DNA of 64,000 nucleotides, from NCBI RefSeq assembly GCF_000711885.1, contig NZ_JONK01000006.1, forward strand, positions 1 to 64,000. The letters run 5' to 3'. The stretch is from Chromobacterium haemolyticum DSM 19808. Its GTDB lineage: Bacteria > Pseudomonadota > Gammaproteobacteria > Burkholderiales > Chromobacteriaceae. The position numbers and the translations under genes are program-made. The notes under the pieces are model-generated. The model worked only from the letters and a program-made list of their open reading frames with translations. It did not search any database and was not told the DNA's origin. Position 1 is the first letter of the stretch, and every line of letters starts with the position of its first letter. Positions 26,338 to 35,494 of this stretch are shown here, one piece after another.

Positions 26338-27029
26338 GCCAAGGCCTCCTCTGCGTTCAGCGCGCCGACCCGGCCATCGCTGACCAGGTAGCGGTCATCC
26401 GCCGCCGCGATCACTTGCGGATCATGCGAGGAGAACACCACCGCCACCCGGCGTTCGCGCTGCAATTGGCGCAACAAGGCCAGAATGGACGCCCCGGTCT
26501 GGCTGTCCAGATTGGCGGTGGGTTCGTCTGCCAGCACCAAGGCCGGCTCGTGCACCAGCGCGCGCGCAATCGCCACCCGCTGCCGCTGACCGCCGGACAG
26601 CTGGCCGGGCCGGTTCGCAGCCTTGTCCGCCAATCCCACCGCCGCCAGCATCTCCAATACCCGCTCGCGTCGCCGCCGCGCCGGCACCCCCTGCAATTGC
26701 AACGGGTACTCGACGTTCTCAAACGCCGACAGCACCGGCATCAGATTGAAATTCTGGAAGATGAAACCGATGTGACGCGCGCGAAAATCGCTGAGCGCGT
26801 CGTCGCTCAAGCCACCCAAATCCTGATCCGCCACCATGATCTTTCCGGCATCGGCGCGGTCTATGCCGCCGATCAGGTTCAGCAAAGTGGTCTTGCCGCT
26901 GCCGGACTGGCCGGACAGCACGGTGAAGCGCGCCGAGGAGATTTTGAGGCTGACCTCCGCCAGCGCCGGCACGCGCACCTGCTCCATCCAATAACTCTTC
27001 GACACCCCGTTCAACTCCACCGCCCACAT
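26334..27029 (-). CDS. LolD/MacB-type ABC transporter ATPase, operon 1
   Basis: 231 residues from ATG 27029; an ATG at 27041 would add four. The later start aligns with the paralogue start at 31114 (both lead into G-V-x-K-x-Y-W). It has Walker A GQSGSGKTT, the Q-loop FIFQNFNL, signature LSGGQRQR, Walker B ALVLADEPTANLD and the H-loop SSHDP. It is the first gene of a four-gene overlapping operon: ATPase, permease, LolA-like, barrel. It is divergent from ppk2 across about 180 bp. Confidence 0.92.
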   Translation of the reverse strand: MWAVELNGVSKSYWMEQVRVPALAEVSLKISSARFTVLSGQSGSGKTTLLNLIGGIDRADAGKIMVADQDLGGLSDDALSDFRARHIGFIFQNFNLMPVLSAFENVEYPLQLQGVPARRRRERVLEMLAAVGLADKAANRPGQLSGGQRQRVAIARALVHEPALVLADEPTANLDSQTGASILALLRQLQRERRVAVVFSSHDPQVIAAADDRYLVSDGRVGALNAEEALA

Positions 27030-27210
27030 AGCTCCCCCCATCGCTCAAATCCAACGGCATCAATATGCATGAAATCGGCATAAAAAGCTTTGCCTTGCGA
27101 CAAAACGCCCATGACGGGCGCCAAATGCGTGCCATCCGAGCCAAGCAATGCGCATCGACACCGGTTTTCCATGGGAGTAGCATGGTTTTATCCCCCGCAA
27201 AGGAGCTTGC

Positions 27211-28242
27211 ATGACACAAGACAAAACCCCGCCCCAAGCCCCCCTGCCCTCGGAAGCCGTCGCCGACGCCCCCCCGCCGGCCGTCAAGCCGCCGCCGCGT
27301 CGAGCCGCCGCCCACCGCCGCACCAATGTGGAACGCGCCCACCAGGAATCGGTGCAAGCCATCGAAACCGTCAGCCAACAGCCGGTGGCCTTGCAAGTGG
27401 CCGCCGCGCCGCAGGGCAGCGCTGAGGACAGCGTCAGCGCCGAGCTGCCGGCCAGCTATCCTTACCGCACGCGGATGCGCCGCCCGGAGTACGAGCAGCA
27501 GAAACAGGCGCTGCAGATCGAGCTGCTTAAAGTGCAGAACTGGGTCAAAGAAAGCGGCCAGAAAATCGTGATCCTGTTCGAAGGCCGCGACGCCGCTGGC
27601 AAGGGCGGCACCATCAAACGCTATATGGAACACCTGAACCCGCGCGGCGCGCGCGTGGTGGCGCTGGAAAAGCCTTCGGACCGCGAGCGCGGCCAGTGGT
27701 ACTTCCAACGCTATATCGAACACCTGCCCACCGCGGGCGAGATCGTGTTCTTCGACCGCTCCTGGTACAACCGCGCCGGCGTGGAGCGGGTCATGGGCTT
27801 TTGCCATCCGCACGAGTATCTGGAATTCATGCGCCAGACGCCGCAGCTGGAGCGCATGCTGGTCAACAGCGGCATCCGCCTGTTCAAGTTCTGGTTCTCG
27901 GTCAGCCGCGAAGAGCAGCTGCGCCGCTTCATCTCGCGCCGCGACGACCCGCTGAAACACTGGAAACTGTCGCCTATCGACATACAGTCGCTGGACAAAT
28001 GGGACGACTACACCGCGGCCAAGGAAGCGACCTTCTTCCACACCCATACCGGCGACGCGCCGTGGACGGTGGTGAAGTCCGATGACAAGAAGCGCGCGCG
28101 CCTCAACTGCATCCGCCACTTCCTGTCCCGGCTGGACTACCCAGGCAAGGACGCGCACGTCGCCAGAGCGGCGGACCCGCTATTGGTGGGCGAACCGCAC
28201 AACATGGACGCCGAGGACGGCGACGCGCCACTGCGGATTTGA
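27211..28242 (+). CDS. ppk2: Polyphosphate kinase 2, class I
   Basis: 343 residues. A Pro/Ala-rich disordered N-terminus (1-75) precedes a PPK2 domain. Walker A is LFEGRDAAGKGGTIKRY, and the lid/Walker B region is EIVFFDRSWYNRAGVERVMGF. RLFKFWFSVSREEQLRRF, DPLKHWKLSPID and the W-D-DYT-A block follow. Single-domain PPK2 enzymes use polyphosphate to phosphorylate nucleoside diphosphates (class I), often GDP or ADP. AAAGGAG lies 6 bp before the ATG. The gene sits alone on the plus strand between the two paralogous ABC operons; the functional link, if any, is unknown. It converges with the second LolA-like gene, 14 bp apart. Confidence 0.93.
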   Translation: MTQDKTPPQAPLPSEAVADAPPPAVKPPPRRAAAHRRTNVERAHQESVQAIETVSQQPVALQVAAAPQGSAEDSVSAELPASYPYRTRMRRPEYEQQKQALQIELLKVQNWVKESGQKIVILFEGRDAAGKGGTIKRYMEHLNPRGARVVALEKPSDRERGQWYFQRYIEHLPTAGEIVFFDRSWYNRAGVERVMGFCHPHEYLEFMRQTPQLERMLVNSGIRLFKFWFSVSREEQLRRFISRRDDPLKHWKLSPIDIQSLDKWDDYTAAKEATFFHTHTGDAPWTVVKSDDKKRARLNCIRHFLSRLDYPGKDAHVARAADPLLVGEPHNMDAEDGDAPLRI

Positions 28243-28256
28243 ATGGCCGGCGCCAC

Positions 28257-29027
28257 TCACTCCACCCTGAAGCGCGGCAGATAATCCCGCTGCAGCCAGG
28301 CCTCGGGCACCTCGCGCCAAGCGAAGCCGCTCTTGCGCATCACCGTCACCCACTGCGGATTAAGACCATCGATGATGACGGTTTCCGTGGGGCGGTCCCG
28401 GCCCAGCGCCTGGCGATAACCGCGGTAATAAGCGGTTTTCAGCAGCTCACCGCTGGCGGCGTAGAACTGTGCCTTGCGGCTGCGATAACCGTCACGATCC
28501 ACCCATAGCTCAATGGCGTGGTAAGTCACATCCGAGCGCCGCGCACTCAGCCGCAGCTTGTAGCTGGCGCGCGGCTTGCGATCACCATCGATCACGGTCT
28601 CCTCCGCCACAAGCGTGGCCAGATAGTCCAGGGCCCAGTTCACTGTCACCACATCGCCGTTCGCCGCCTGGCCCAACAGCCGCTGCTGCGGCGAAATCGG
28701 CACGCTGGCCTGGCTCGCGGGGTCAAACACCCATAAATCCTTGCCGCTTTTCAGGGTCAATTTGCCCGCGTCGCGGCTGGGGCTGACAAAGCGCAACAGG
28801 CTGCGAAACTCGCCGCGCCGCGGATCGGCCCGTGAATACAACACCAAGGAGCTGGCGTCGCTGGGCTTGCCTTGCTTGTAGCTGAGCAAATCCACCGTCA
28901 GGCTGAAAGACTTGCCGGGATTGCGCACCTCGTCGCTCCAGGCCAGTATCTGCTGCGCGTCCGGCGCCGCCCGGGCCACCCCCAGCCAAACAAACGCGAT
29001 CACCCCCAAAATGTGCGGGCACTTCAT
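28257..29027 (-). CDS. Periplasmic LolA-like protein, operon 2
   Basis: 256 residues from ATG 29027, which has a GGGGAACGGAG site upstream and begins the signal peptide MKCPHILGVIAFVWLGVARA. The mature part is collinear with the protein at 24168, sharing SLLRF, LMLKSG/LTLKSG-type, VPISPQQRLLGQAANGDVV, RPTETVIIDGLNP and the ending AWLQRDYLPRF. It is the last gene of operon 2, 33 bp after the permease stop. There is no barrel gene here, only the convergent ppk2. It is presumably a periplasmic carrier for the second transporter. Confidence 0.86.
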   Translation of the reverse strand: MKCPHILGVIAFVWLGVARAAPDAQQILAWSDEVRNPGKSFSLTVDLLSYKQGKPSDASSLVLYSRADPRRGEFRSLLRFVSPSRDAGKLTLKSGKDLWVFDPASQASVPISPQQRLLGQAANGDVVTVNWALDYLATLVAEETVIDGDRKPRASYKLRLSARRSDVTYHAIELWVDRDGYRSRKAQFYAASGELLKTAYYRGYRQALGRDRPTETVIIDGLNPQWVTVMRKSGFAWREVPEAWLQRDYLPRFRVE

Positions 29028-29060
29028 GCTCCGTTCCCCTCCCTCTTCCGCCATACCGGC

Positions 29061-30425
29061 TCAGGCCTGCCTCAAGGCGTCTACGATGTTCCAACGCGCC
29101 GCCCGGCGCGACGGCCACCAGGACGACAGCAGCGCCACGGCCATCCCTCCCCCCATGCACGCGGCCACCATGCGCGTCTCGCCCCAGACCCTGATCAAAA
29201 TCGGACTGGGCTCCACCACTCCGGGAGGCAGCCAACTCAGACCCGCGCGGTTGATCAGCCAAGCCAGCCCCAGCGATAGCAGCAGGCCGCTCAGGCCTCC
29301 AATCGCCCCCAGCAAGGCGCCCTCGCATAGAAACAGCCGCTGGATACCGCTGCGTCGCACGCCGATGGAACGCAGCGAGCCGATTTCGCGGGTGCGCTCC
29401 ACCACCGCCATATTCATGGTGTTCCCAGTGGTGAATAGCGTTACGCTGGCAATGAGCGTCGCCATAAAACCGAAGATGGCACCGAACATGTCAACGATCC
29501 GCTGGTACAGCGGCTGCAGAGCGGCGAAATCGTGCGCCGTCAGCGGCTGCTCGCTCAGACCGGATTGAAACAACTGTTGCAGCCGCTGGCGCGCCGCCCC
29601 AATCTGCCCGCTGTTCTTCAACTGCAGCAGGATCGCCGTCACCATCGGCTCCCCCTCCCCATACAGCAGCCGCTGTGCCTGAGCCAAATGCAAGCCCACA
29701 TAGACATCGTCCCACTCCCGAGCACCCTGCCGCTCCACCCCCAGCACCTGCAAACGAGCGACATTGGGCGCGCCGGCAGCCGTGGCCGTCAGCAGTTCGA
29801 TCCGCTTGCCGTCGTCGGTTCGCGCAGGCCCAGTCAAGGCGGCCAGGTCCGGCGGCAGTCGCTCGCTCTCCACAACGGCCGCCGTGCAGCCGCGGTCGCC
29901 ACCGGATAGGCACAGCCCCAGGGTTCTGGCAACGCCGCTGCCCAATACCACCGCATTGGGGCTGCTGCCGGTCAGCGCCATCGGCTTGGCCGCCTGCCGA
30001 AGGCCGTGGGCGTCCCAGCGCCGCAAACGATCCTGGCCTGCCGGCTCGCTGCCTTGCGCCAACACCGTGCGCGACGCGCCGGTAGCGTAATAGCCGGCAA
30101 TGCCGCCCAGGGTCAGGGTCGGTGTGACTGTCACCAACATGCCCGCCAATACCGAATCCGACTCGATCATGCGCTGGATGCGCCGATAGTCGCGGATGCC
30201 ATAGGCAGCCGGATTGCCGCTGCCGTATTGCAAATAATCACTGTGCTGCACCTGCAAATGGCCGAGCTCGCGAACGAAAGCCGTTTCCAAACCGTACTGG
30301 ACCGCTCTCTGATAGCCGCCGAACAACAACACACCCGCCATGCCCACCGCCATGGTCAGGACGCTTGCCCAAGTTCGCCGACGGTTGCGCAACAGATTGC
30401 GCCACGCCAGTTGCAGGACGTTCAT
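29061..30425 (-). CDS. FtsX/LolC-type ABC transporter permease, operon 2
   Basis: 454 residues, a full-length paralogue of the permease at 24961. It has LAWRNLLRNRRRTWASVLTM at the N-terminus, then LQYGSGNPAAYGIRDYRR, a periplasmic domain and the C-terminal block ERTREIGSLRSIGVRRSGI with FLCEG. The periplasmic part between about 165 and 215 differs most from operon 1, which may reflect a different substrate. It overlaps the ATPase stop by 4 bp (ATGA). Confidence 0.92.
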   Translation of the reverse strand: MNVLQLAWRNLLRNRRRTWASVLTMAVGMAGVLLFGGYQRAVQYGLETAFVRELGHLQVQHSDYLQYGSGNPAAYGIRDYRRIQRMIESDSVLAGMLVTVTPTLTLGGIAGYYATGASRTVLAQGSEPAGQDRLRRWDAHGLRQAAKPMALTGSSPNAVVLGSGVARTLGLCLSGGDRGCTAAVVESERLPPDLAALTGPARTDDGKRIELLTATAAGAPNVARLQVLGVERQGAREWDDVYVGLHLAQAQRLLYGEGEPMVTAILLQLKNSGQIGAARQRLQQLFQSGLSEQPLTAHDFAALQPLYQRIVDMFGAIFGFMATLIASVTLFTTGNTMNMAVVERTREIGSLRSIGVRRSGIQRLFLCEGALLGAIGGLSGLLLSLGLAWLINRAGLSWLPPGVVEPSPILIRVWGETRMVAACMGGGMAVALLSSWWPSRRAARWNIVDALRQA

Positions 30426-31114
30426 GCCAGCGCCTCTCCCTCCGCCAGTGCGCGGACTCTTCCGTCACGGACTTGGTAGCATTCGTCCGCCGCCGCGATC
30501 ACCAGCGGATCGTGCGAGGAGAACACCACCGCCACGCCGCGCTCGCCTTGCAAGCGCCGCAGCAGCGCCAGGATGGAGGCTCCGGTGCCGCTGTCCAGAT
30601 TGGCGGTGGGTTCGTCGGCCAACACCAGCGCCGGCTTGTGCACCAGCGCACGCGCAATCGCCACCCGTTGACGCTGACCGCCGGACAGCTGCCCGGGCCG
30701 ATGCGCCGCCTGTTTCAACAAGCCCACCTCGGCCAGCATCTCCAGCGCGCGCGCCTTACGGCGCCCCGCCGATTCGCCTTGCAAGTGCAGCGGGTATTCC
30801 ACGTTCTCCAGCGCGGACAGCACCGGCAGCAAGTTGAAACTTTGAAACACAAAACCCAAATGGCGGGCGCGGAAATCGCTAAGTTCGTCATCACTCAAGG
30901 CGGCTATGCTTTGTCCAGCAATAACGATATCCCCGCTGTCGGGGCGATCCATGCCGCCCAGCAAATGCAGGATCGTGCTTTTTCCGCTGCCGGAGGGGCC
31001 GGCCAAGACGGTGAATCTGGCTGCGGCCACTTTCAAATTCACATTCAACAAAGCCGGCACCTTTATTTGATCTAGCCAGTATTGTTTAAATACGCCACGC
31101 ATTTCCGCCCCCAT
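30422..31114 (-). CDS. LolD/MacB-type ABC transporter ATPase, operon 2
   Basis: 230 residues from ATG 31114, which has GGAG 7 bp upstream. The open frame extends to 31225 but through AT-rich leader sequence. It has Walker A GPSGSGKST, Q-loop FVFQSFNL, signature LSGGQRQR, Walker B ALVLADEPTANLD and SSHDP. It is collinear with the ATPase at 26334. It is the first gene of operon 2, preceded by an unusually AT-rich region that should contain the promoter. Confidence 0.92.
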   Translation of the reverse strand: MGAEMRGVFKQYWLDQIKVPALLNVNLKVAAARFTVLAGPSGSGKSTILHLLGGMDRPDSGDIVIAGQSIAALSDDELSDFRARHLGFVFQSFNLLPVLSALENVEYPLHLQGESAGRRKARALEMLAEVGLLKQAAHRPGQLSGGQRQRVAIARALVHKPALVLADEPTANLDSGTGASILALLRRLQGERGVAVVFSSHDPLVIAAADECYQVRDGRVRALAEGEALA

Positions 31115-31373
31115 GAATACGCTCCATAAAAATTGGCGCCACCCATTGATGATCCAAAGCCAAGCAGCCCACCTTCCAAACGAATATATCTTAAAAAACA
31201 CCACGTTTTCACCAAGGAAAAACAAAGCAATAAATCAGTAATTTAACGGTAAAATCAAATAATTAAAATCTTAAATAAAATTACAATTAATATTAAAAAT
31301 TAAATAAATCATCAGACAAAAGCCGGGGAGTGGATTGACGAGCAGCGCCAAGCCGGCAGCCGCTGGCCGGCTC
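31115..31373. other. AT-rich intergenic region upstream of ABC operon 2
   Basis: The stretch about 31190-31315 is strikingly AT-rich compared with the rest of the window, with many AATTAAA and TTAAAT-like runs. No gene is visible. It must hold the promoter of the operon reading left from 31114. Such islands are common targets of H-NS-like silencers (MvaT/H-NS), which is inference. Confidence 0.6.
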
Positions 31374-31408
31374 AAAAAGACAATGCCTCAATAAGTATTG
31401 AGGCATTG
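31374..31408 (-). terminator. Rho-independent terminator after the 156-residue helical protein
   Basis: A perfect 12-bp stem CAATGCCTCAAT / ATTGAGGCATTG with a 4-nt loop (31381-31408) is followed on the minus strand by TCTTTTTGAG. It lies 26 bp after the stop at 31435. Confidence 0.85.
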
Positions 31409-31434
31409 CATACGACGCTTGGGATTGCCGGGAG

Positions 31435-31905
31435 TCAGGAACGCTGCCGCTTCCACTCGCGCCGCGCGTCGCAGGCGGCGCGCAAAGGCGTGGACGACAG
31501 GCTGGTGGCGGCGAAATGCCCCACTTGGCGTGAAACCTTGGACAAGGCGGAACCGGACAGGCTGCCCACCTGCCAGGCATGCCGCAGCGGGTGCAGCGAG
31601 GGCGAATCGTCGCTGGCCGCGTCCAGACGCGCCTGCACATCACGGTTTACCTCGGACAGCCAGCGCTCGGTCAGCAGCATCCAGTCGCGCTGAGTATCCG
31701 CTTGCGCTTGCAACAGATTGGCGCCCACCAACAAGGTGTCATCCAGCCGGCGCTCCAGATCACCCTGCGATATCGGATAAGCCGGCGCAAAAGCCGACCA
31801 CCAGCCGACACAGGCTTCGTGCTGCGCTTCCAACAAGCGCTGCTGGCCGCGCTCCACCGCGTTGCGGTAGCTCTCCATCGCGCCGATCAACCAACTACGG
31901 GTCAT
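31435..31905 (-). CDS. Helical protein of unknown function, phasin-like in appearance
   Basis: 156 residues from ATG 31905, which has GAAGGAG 7 bp upstream. It is predicted almost entirely helical, with amphipathic stretches (ESYRNAVERGQQRLLEAQHEA, in part; LLQAQADTQRDWMLLTERWLSEVNRDVQARLD) and a basic C-terminus. Size, lack of a signal peptide and the helical pattern recall phasins (PHA granule proteins), and this group of bacteria often makes PHA. No diagnostic motif was recognised, so the phasin idea is weak. It is transcribed alone, with its own terminator. Confidence 0.6.
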   Translation of the reverse strand: MTRSWLIGAMESYRNAVERGQQRLLEAQHEACVGWWSAFAPAYPISQGDLERRLDDTLLVGANLLQAQADTQRDWMLLTERWLSEVNRDVQARLDAASDDSPSLHPLRHAWQVGSLSGSALSKVSRQVGHFAATSLSSTPLRAACDARREWKRQRS

Positions 31906-31963
31906 TGCCACTCCTTCGGTCAAACCAGGCGGCCAGCGCGCTTTCGCGCGGCAACCGCCTCAG

Positions 31964-32027
31964 GAGCCTGCTTACGGTGACAAAGCGTTGCGGCTGAAAA
32001 AAGACACGCAGCGTCGTAAACAGGTTC
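31964..32027 (+). mobile_element. Type A element, internally deleted (64 bp)
   Basis: The ends GAGCCTGCTTACGG and CGTAAACAGGTTC are kept, but most of the core is lost. Flanks are CAG and TAA (32028-32030). Its last base and the flanking TA form the stop codon of the LysR gene on the other strand. Confidence 0.75.
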
Positions 32028-32917
32028 TAAGCCGCAACAGCGGGCAAACGCCACACTTGCAGCAATTCTTGCAACAAGGTTTCCAGCACCGGGTCGCCCC
32101 CCCGGTCCGATGGGTAAACAAATTGCAACTCAGCCAATTTGCGCACATCCGGCAGTACTGTCAACCTGCCTGCGTCCCGCCAGGCTTGCGCCGCCTCTTC
32201 CCGCGCCAGCGCCACCCCCACTCCGGAGGCCACCAGTTCCAGGATAGCGTCGAGATGATCGCACTCCGCTACCTTCTTAGGCGAAATGTTAAGTTCCCGC
32301 CACAACTCCGCGGTGATTTTGGAAAGGCTGGAGAATTGCGAAATGCCTATCCACGGCAATTTGCCCAATTCCTTCAAACCGCCGGCCAAACGCGGCGCCC
32401 AGGCGGCGGGCAAAACGATTCGGAACGGCAATTCCGCCAACTTGACCGTAGAGACGTTCACATAAGGGTTCTTGCCCAGGTAGAAGCCGGCGTCCAGCTC
32501 CTTCTTGCGGACCAGGTTCAGCACATCCACCGTCACGCCGTGACGCAGTTGGATGTCCAGCAAGGGATAGCGCTCCACCAAACCGGCCACCCAAGGCCCG
32601 ATTTTCAGCGTGTCCGGCGTCAGCGTGATGCCTATCCGCGCCTTGCCGGACAACTGGCCCTTCAATTGTTTGGCATGGTTGATGATGCCGCTGGCCGCGC
32701 CCAGTATCGCCTGCGCCTGCGGCAACAGCTCCTGTCCGATGCGAGTGAGCGACACGCCTCCCGCGCTGCGCTCAAACAACTGCATGCCCACTTCTTCTTC
32801 CAGCGCCTTGATTTGCGCGGTGACCGCCGGCTGCGACAGATGCAGCAATTCCGCGGCCTGTGTCAGGTGCCCTTGCTGAGCGACGGTGACAAAGGTGCGC
32901 AACTGATAGATTTCCAT
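32027..32917 (-). CDS. LysR-family transcriptional regulator
   Basis: 296 residues. The N-terminal helix-turn-helix is FVTVAQQGHLTQAAELLHLSQPAVTAQIKALEEEVGMQLFER (in parts). The effector-binding domain follows, with GITLTPDTLKIGPW, LRHGVTVDVL and SGVGVALAREEA. The stop TAG falls on the edge of the shortened type A element, so the extreme C-terminus may have been set by the insertion. It is divergent from the DUF485-actP-acs cluster across 478 bp; regulation of acetate genes is possible but not shown. Confidence 0.9.
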   Translation of the reverse strand: MEIYQLRTFVTVAQQGHLTQAAELLHLSQPAVTAQIKALEEEVGMQLFERSAGGVSLTRIGQELLPQAQAILGAASGIINHAKQLKGQLSGKARIGITLTPDTLKIGPWVAGLVERYPLLDIQLRHGVTVDVLNLVRKKELDAGFYLGKNPYVNVSTVKLAELPFRIVLPAAWAPRLAGGLKELGKLPWIGISQFSSLSKITAELWRELNISPKKVAECDHLDAILELVASGVGVALAREEAAQAWRDAGRLTVLPDVRKLAELQFVYPSDRGGDPVLETLLQELLQVWRLPAVAA

Positions 32918-33395
32918 GTTCTCCCCTGACTTGGATGCCAGACGGCGGACCGGATCGCCGCGTGCCGGTCATGGGCGGCATGACGGCGGGGCTCCGACGC
33001 CCGTTTGAGCACTACCGCGCAACGCGGCGGCATGGCGGCCTGAGCAAAGCTTGGCCGATGGCGGGTTTTTCTTGTGCGAGCCATTTTCAGCGTAATGCCG
33101 GCTAAATAACAAGCGTTTTGTGCCTCGCCACCGCCCTGTCCAAGCATTTGCGCAAAGGCGTTCGGCCGCCAAGGCAACCAGGACAAACCCCGGTCGCACT
33201 GACAACAGGACAACAATTTCACACCAGACAAAGAGTAAAAATTCTAATATAAATACTTGATTTTACTTGATTTTTGCATCGCAACATCGGTCTGAATAAT
33301 TTTACGCATCAAAAAAAGCGATTAGATTCGCCGCCACAGCCTCCCTTATGTTTTTAGCAGCGGCACTCTAAGCCGCGATCACAAAGGAGGATGCA
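32918..33395. other. Long divergent intergenic region (LysR / acetate uptake genes)
   Basis: 478 bp without a supported gene. The left half is GC-rich; the right half (about 33230-33330) is AT-rich and should hold promoters of the acetate operon. It contains a tandem 10-bp repeat and a small palindrome TTGCATCGCAA just after it (33274-33284). AAAGGAGG lies directly before the DUF485 start. Confidence 0.6.
33255..33274 (+). repeat. Tandem 10-bp direct repeat upstream of the acetate uptake operon
   Basis: ACTTGATTTT occurs twice head to tail (33255-33264 and 33265-33274), about 120 bp before the first gene. A one-helical-turn period fits two copies of an activator site on the same DNA face. 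Confidence 0.7.
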
Positions 33396-33707
33396 ATGAA
33401 CGAGGACATACTCAAGAAAGTGCAGTCCAATCCCAAATTCAAGGAACTGGTGCACAAGAAAACCAGCCTGGGTTGGCAGCTCACTTTGATCATGCTGGCC
33501 ATCTATTACGGTTTCATCCTGGTGCTGGCATTCTCGCCGGCCACGCTGGGCCATCCGATCAGCGCCGGCGCCACCATGACCATAGGCATTCCCATCGGCG
33601 TGCTGATCATCATCTCGGCCTTCGTGTTGACCGGCATCTACGTCCGCCGCGCCAACACCGAATTCGACCTGCTCAACCAGCAAATCGTCGAGGAGTCCAA
33701 ACAATGA
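33396..33707 (+). CDS. yjcH: DUF485 inner-membrane protein (YjcH type)
   Basis: 103 residues. It starts with [19 protein letters not shown], the DUF485 signature, followed by two transmembrane helices (about 27-50 and 60-84) and a short cytoplasmic tail. This small protein is regularly encoded next to the acetate permease, as here; its exact role is not known, but partnership with ActP is presumed. A strong AAAGGAGG site precedes the start. Its TGA overlaps the actP ATG (ATGA), so the two are translationally coupled. Confidence 0.93.
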   Translation: MNEDILKKVQSNPKFKELVHKKTSLGWQLTLIMLAIYYGFILVLAFSPATLGHPISAGATMTIGIPIGVLIIISAFVLTGIYVRRANTEFDLLNQQIVEESKQ

Positions 33708-35383
33708 AGCAACGCGTCTTGCAACTGGCCTGCGTCGCCGGCGTTCTACTGCCCTCCTTGGCCATGGCGGCCGGGGCCATTGAGGGCGATGTCAAACAAC
33801 AGGCCACCAACTGGCACGCCATCATCATGTTCCTGCTGTTTGTGGCGTTTACGCTGTGTGTCACCTATTGGGCGGCTCGCCGCACCAAGTCCGCCAGCGA
33901 CTTCTACGCGGCCGGCGGCGGCATCACCGGTTTTCAAAACGGCCTGGCGATCGCCGGCGACTACATGTCCGCCGCGTCCTTCCTCGGCATTTCCGCCATG
34001 GTGTTCGAAAAAGGCTACGACGGCCTGATCTACTCGATGGGCTTCCTGGTCGGCTGGCCGGTGATCCTGTTCCTGGTGGCCGAACGCCTGCGCAATCTGG
34101 GCAAATACACTTTCGCCGACGTCGCCTCCTACCGGCTGCAACAAACGCCGGTGCGCAGCTTCGCCGCCACCTCCACACTGGTGGTGGTAGCCATCTACCT
34201 GATTGCGCAGATGGTGGGGGCTGGCAAGTTGATCCAGCTCTTGTTTGGCATGAGCTACACCTCCGCGGTGCTGATGGTGGGCGTGCTGATGGTGTGCTAC
34301 GTGCTGTTCGGCGGCATGCTGGCCACCACTTGGGTGCAAATCATCAAGGCGGTGCTGCTGTTGTCCGGCGCCACCTTCATGGCCATCATGGTGCTGGCCA
34401 CCGTGGGTTTCAGCCCGGAACTGATGTTTGAAAAAGCGGTGGCCGCGCATAGCAAGGGCGTCGCCATCATGGCGCCGGGCAAAACGGATCCCATCGACTC
34501 GATCTCGCTGGGTCTGGCGCTGATGTTCGGCACCGCCGGCCTGCCCCACATCCTGATGCGCTTCTTCACCGTGTCCGACGCCAAAGAGGCGCGCAAATCG
34601 GTGTTCTTCGCCACCGGCTTCATCGGTTACTTCTACATCCTCACCTTCATCATCGGCTTCGGCGCCATCATGCTGGTGCTGAACCAACCGGGCATGATGG
34701 AAACCGTGGTCAAAAACGGCAAATCCGTCACTCAGCTGATCGGCGGCAACAATATGGCGGCGGTGCACCTGGCCGAGGCCGTGGGCGGCGACATGTTCCT
34801 GGGCTTCATCTCCGCGGTGGCCTTCGCCACCATCCTGGCGGTGGTGGCCGGCCTGGCGCTGTCCGGCGCCTCCGCGGTGTCGCACGACCTGTACGCCAGC
34901 GTGATCAAAAAGGGCAAAGCCAACGAGGCCGACGAAATCCGCGTGTCCAAAATCACCACCGTGGTGCTGGGCGTGGTGGCCATCGTGCTGGGCCTGGTAT
35001 TCGAGAAGCAGAACATCGCCTTCATGGTGGGCCTGGCCTTCTCCATTGCCGCCTCGGCCAACTTCCCGGTGCTGTTCCTGTCCATGTTCTGGAAAGGACT
35101 GACCACGCGCGGCGCGGTGATCGGCGGCTTCATCGGCCTGCTGTCCGCGGTGGTGCTGATCGTTCTGGGGCCGACGGTCTGGGTGGAGGTGCTCAAGCAC
35201 GAACACGCGGTGTTCCCGTACAAGAACCCGGCCATCTTCTCGATGACCCTGGCCTTCGTTTCCACCTGGCTGATCTCGGTGCTGGACAAATCCCGTCAGG
35301 CCGATGAGGAAAAAGCCAAATTCGAAGCTCAGTTCGTGCGCGCGATGACCGGCATCGGCGCATCCGGGGCCTCCAAGCATTGA
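33704..35383 (+). CDS. actP: Cation/acetate symporter ActP
   Basis: 559 residues, SSS (sodium:solute symporter) family. An N-terminal cleavable-looking signal ([23 protein letters not shown]) is followed by about 13 membrane helices. The diagnostic stretches are [43 protein letters not shown] and [16 protein letters not shown]. It takes up acetate and other short monocarboxylates with Na+ or H+. The next gene is acetyl-CoA synthetase, giving a complete uptake and activation unit: DUF485, actP, acs. Confidence 0.95.
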   Translation: MKQRVLQLACVAGVLLPSLAMAAGAIEGDVKQQATNWHAIIMFLLFVAFTLCVTYWAARRTKSASDFYAAGGGITGFQNGLAIAGDYMSAASFLGISAMVFEKGYDGLIYSMGFLVGWPVILFLVAERLRNLGKYTFADVASYRLQQTPVRSFAATSTLVVVAIYLIAQMVGAGKLIQLLFGMSYTSAVLMVGVLMVCYVLFGGMLATTWVQIIKAVLLLSGATFMAIMVLATVGFSPELMFEKAVAAHSKGVAIMAPGKTDPIDSISLGLALMFGTAGLPHILMRFFTVSDAKEARKSVFFATGFIGYFYILTFIIGFGAIMLVLNQPGMMETVVKNGKSVTQLIGGNNMAAVHLAEAVGGDMFLGFISAVAFATILAVVAGLALSGASAVSHDLYASVIKKGKANEADEIRVSKITTVVLGVVAIVLGLVFEKQNIAFMVGLAFSIAASANFPVLFLSMFWKGLTTRGAVIGGFIGLLSAVVLIVLGPTVWVEVLKHEHAVFPYKNPAIFSMTLAFVSTWLISVLDKSRQADEEKAKFEAQFVRAMTGIGASGASKH

Positions 35384-35494
35384 CATTGACATAAGGCCGG
35401 GCCGAGGATGTCGGCCTGCCTTAAATACCCCACCGCGCCGCTCCAGCGGTTCCGGAGCGGCGGCATGACAACAAAGCTAATCCAGGAGAAGTTT

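Noticed and set aside
33746-35392. 548-codon open frame antisense to actP
   Set aside because: His/Gly/Gln-rich mirror of a conserved transporter gene; no motifs and no ribosome site.
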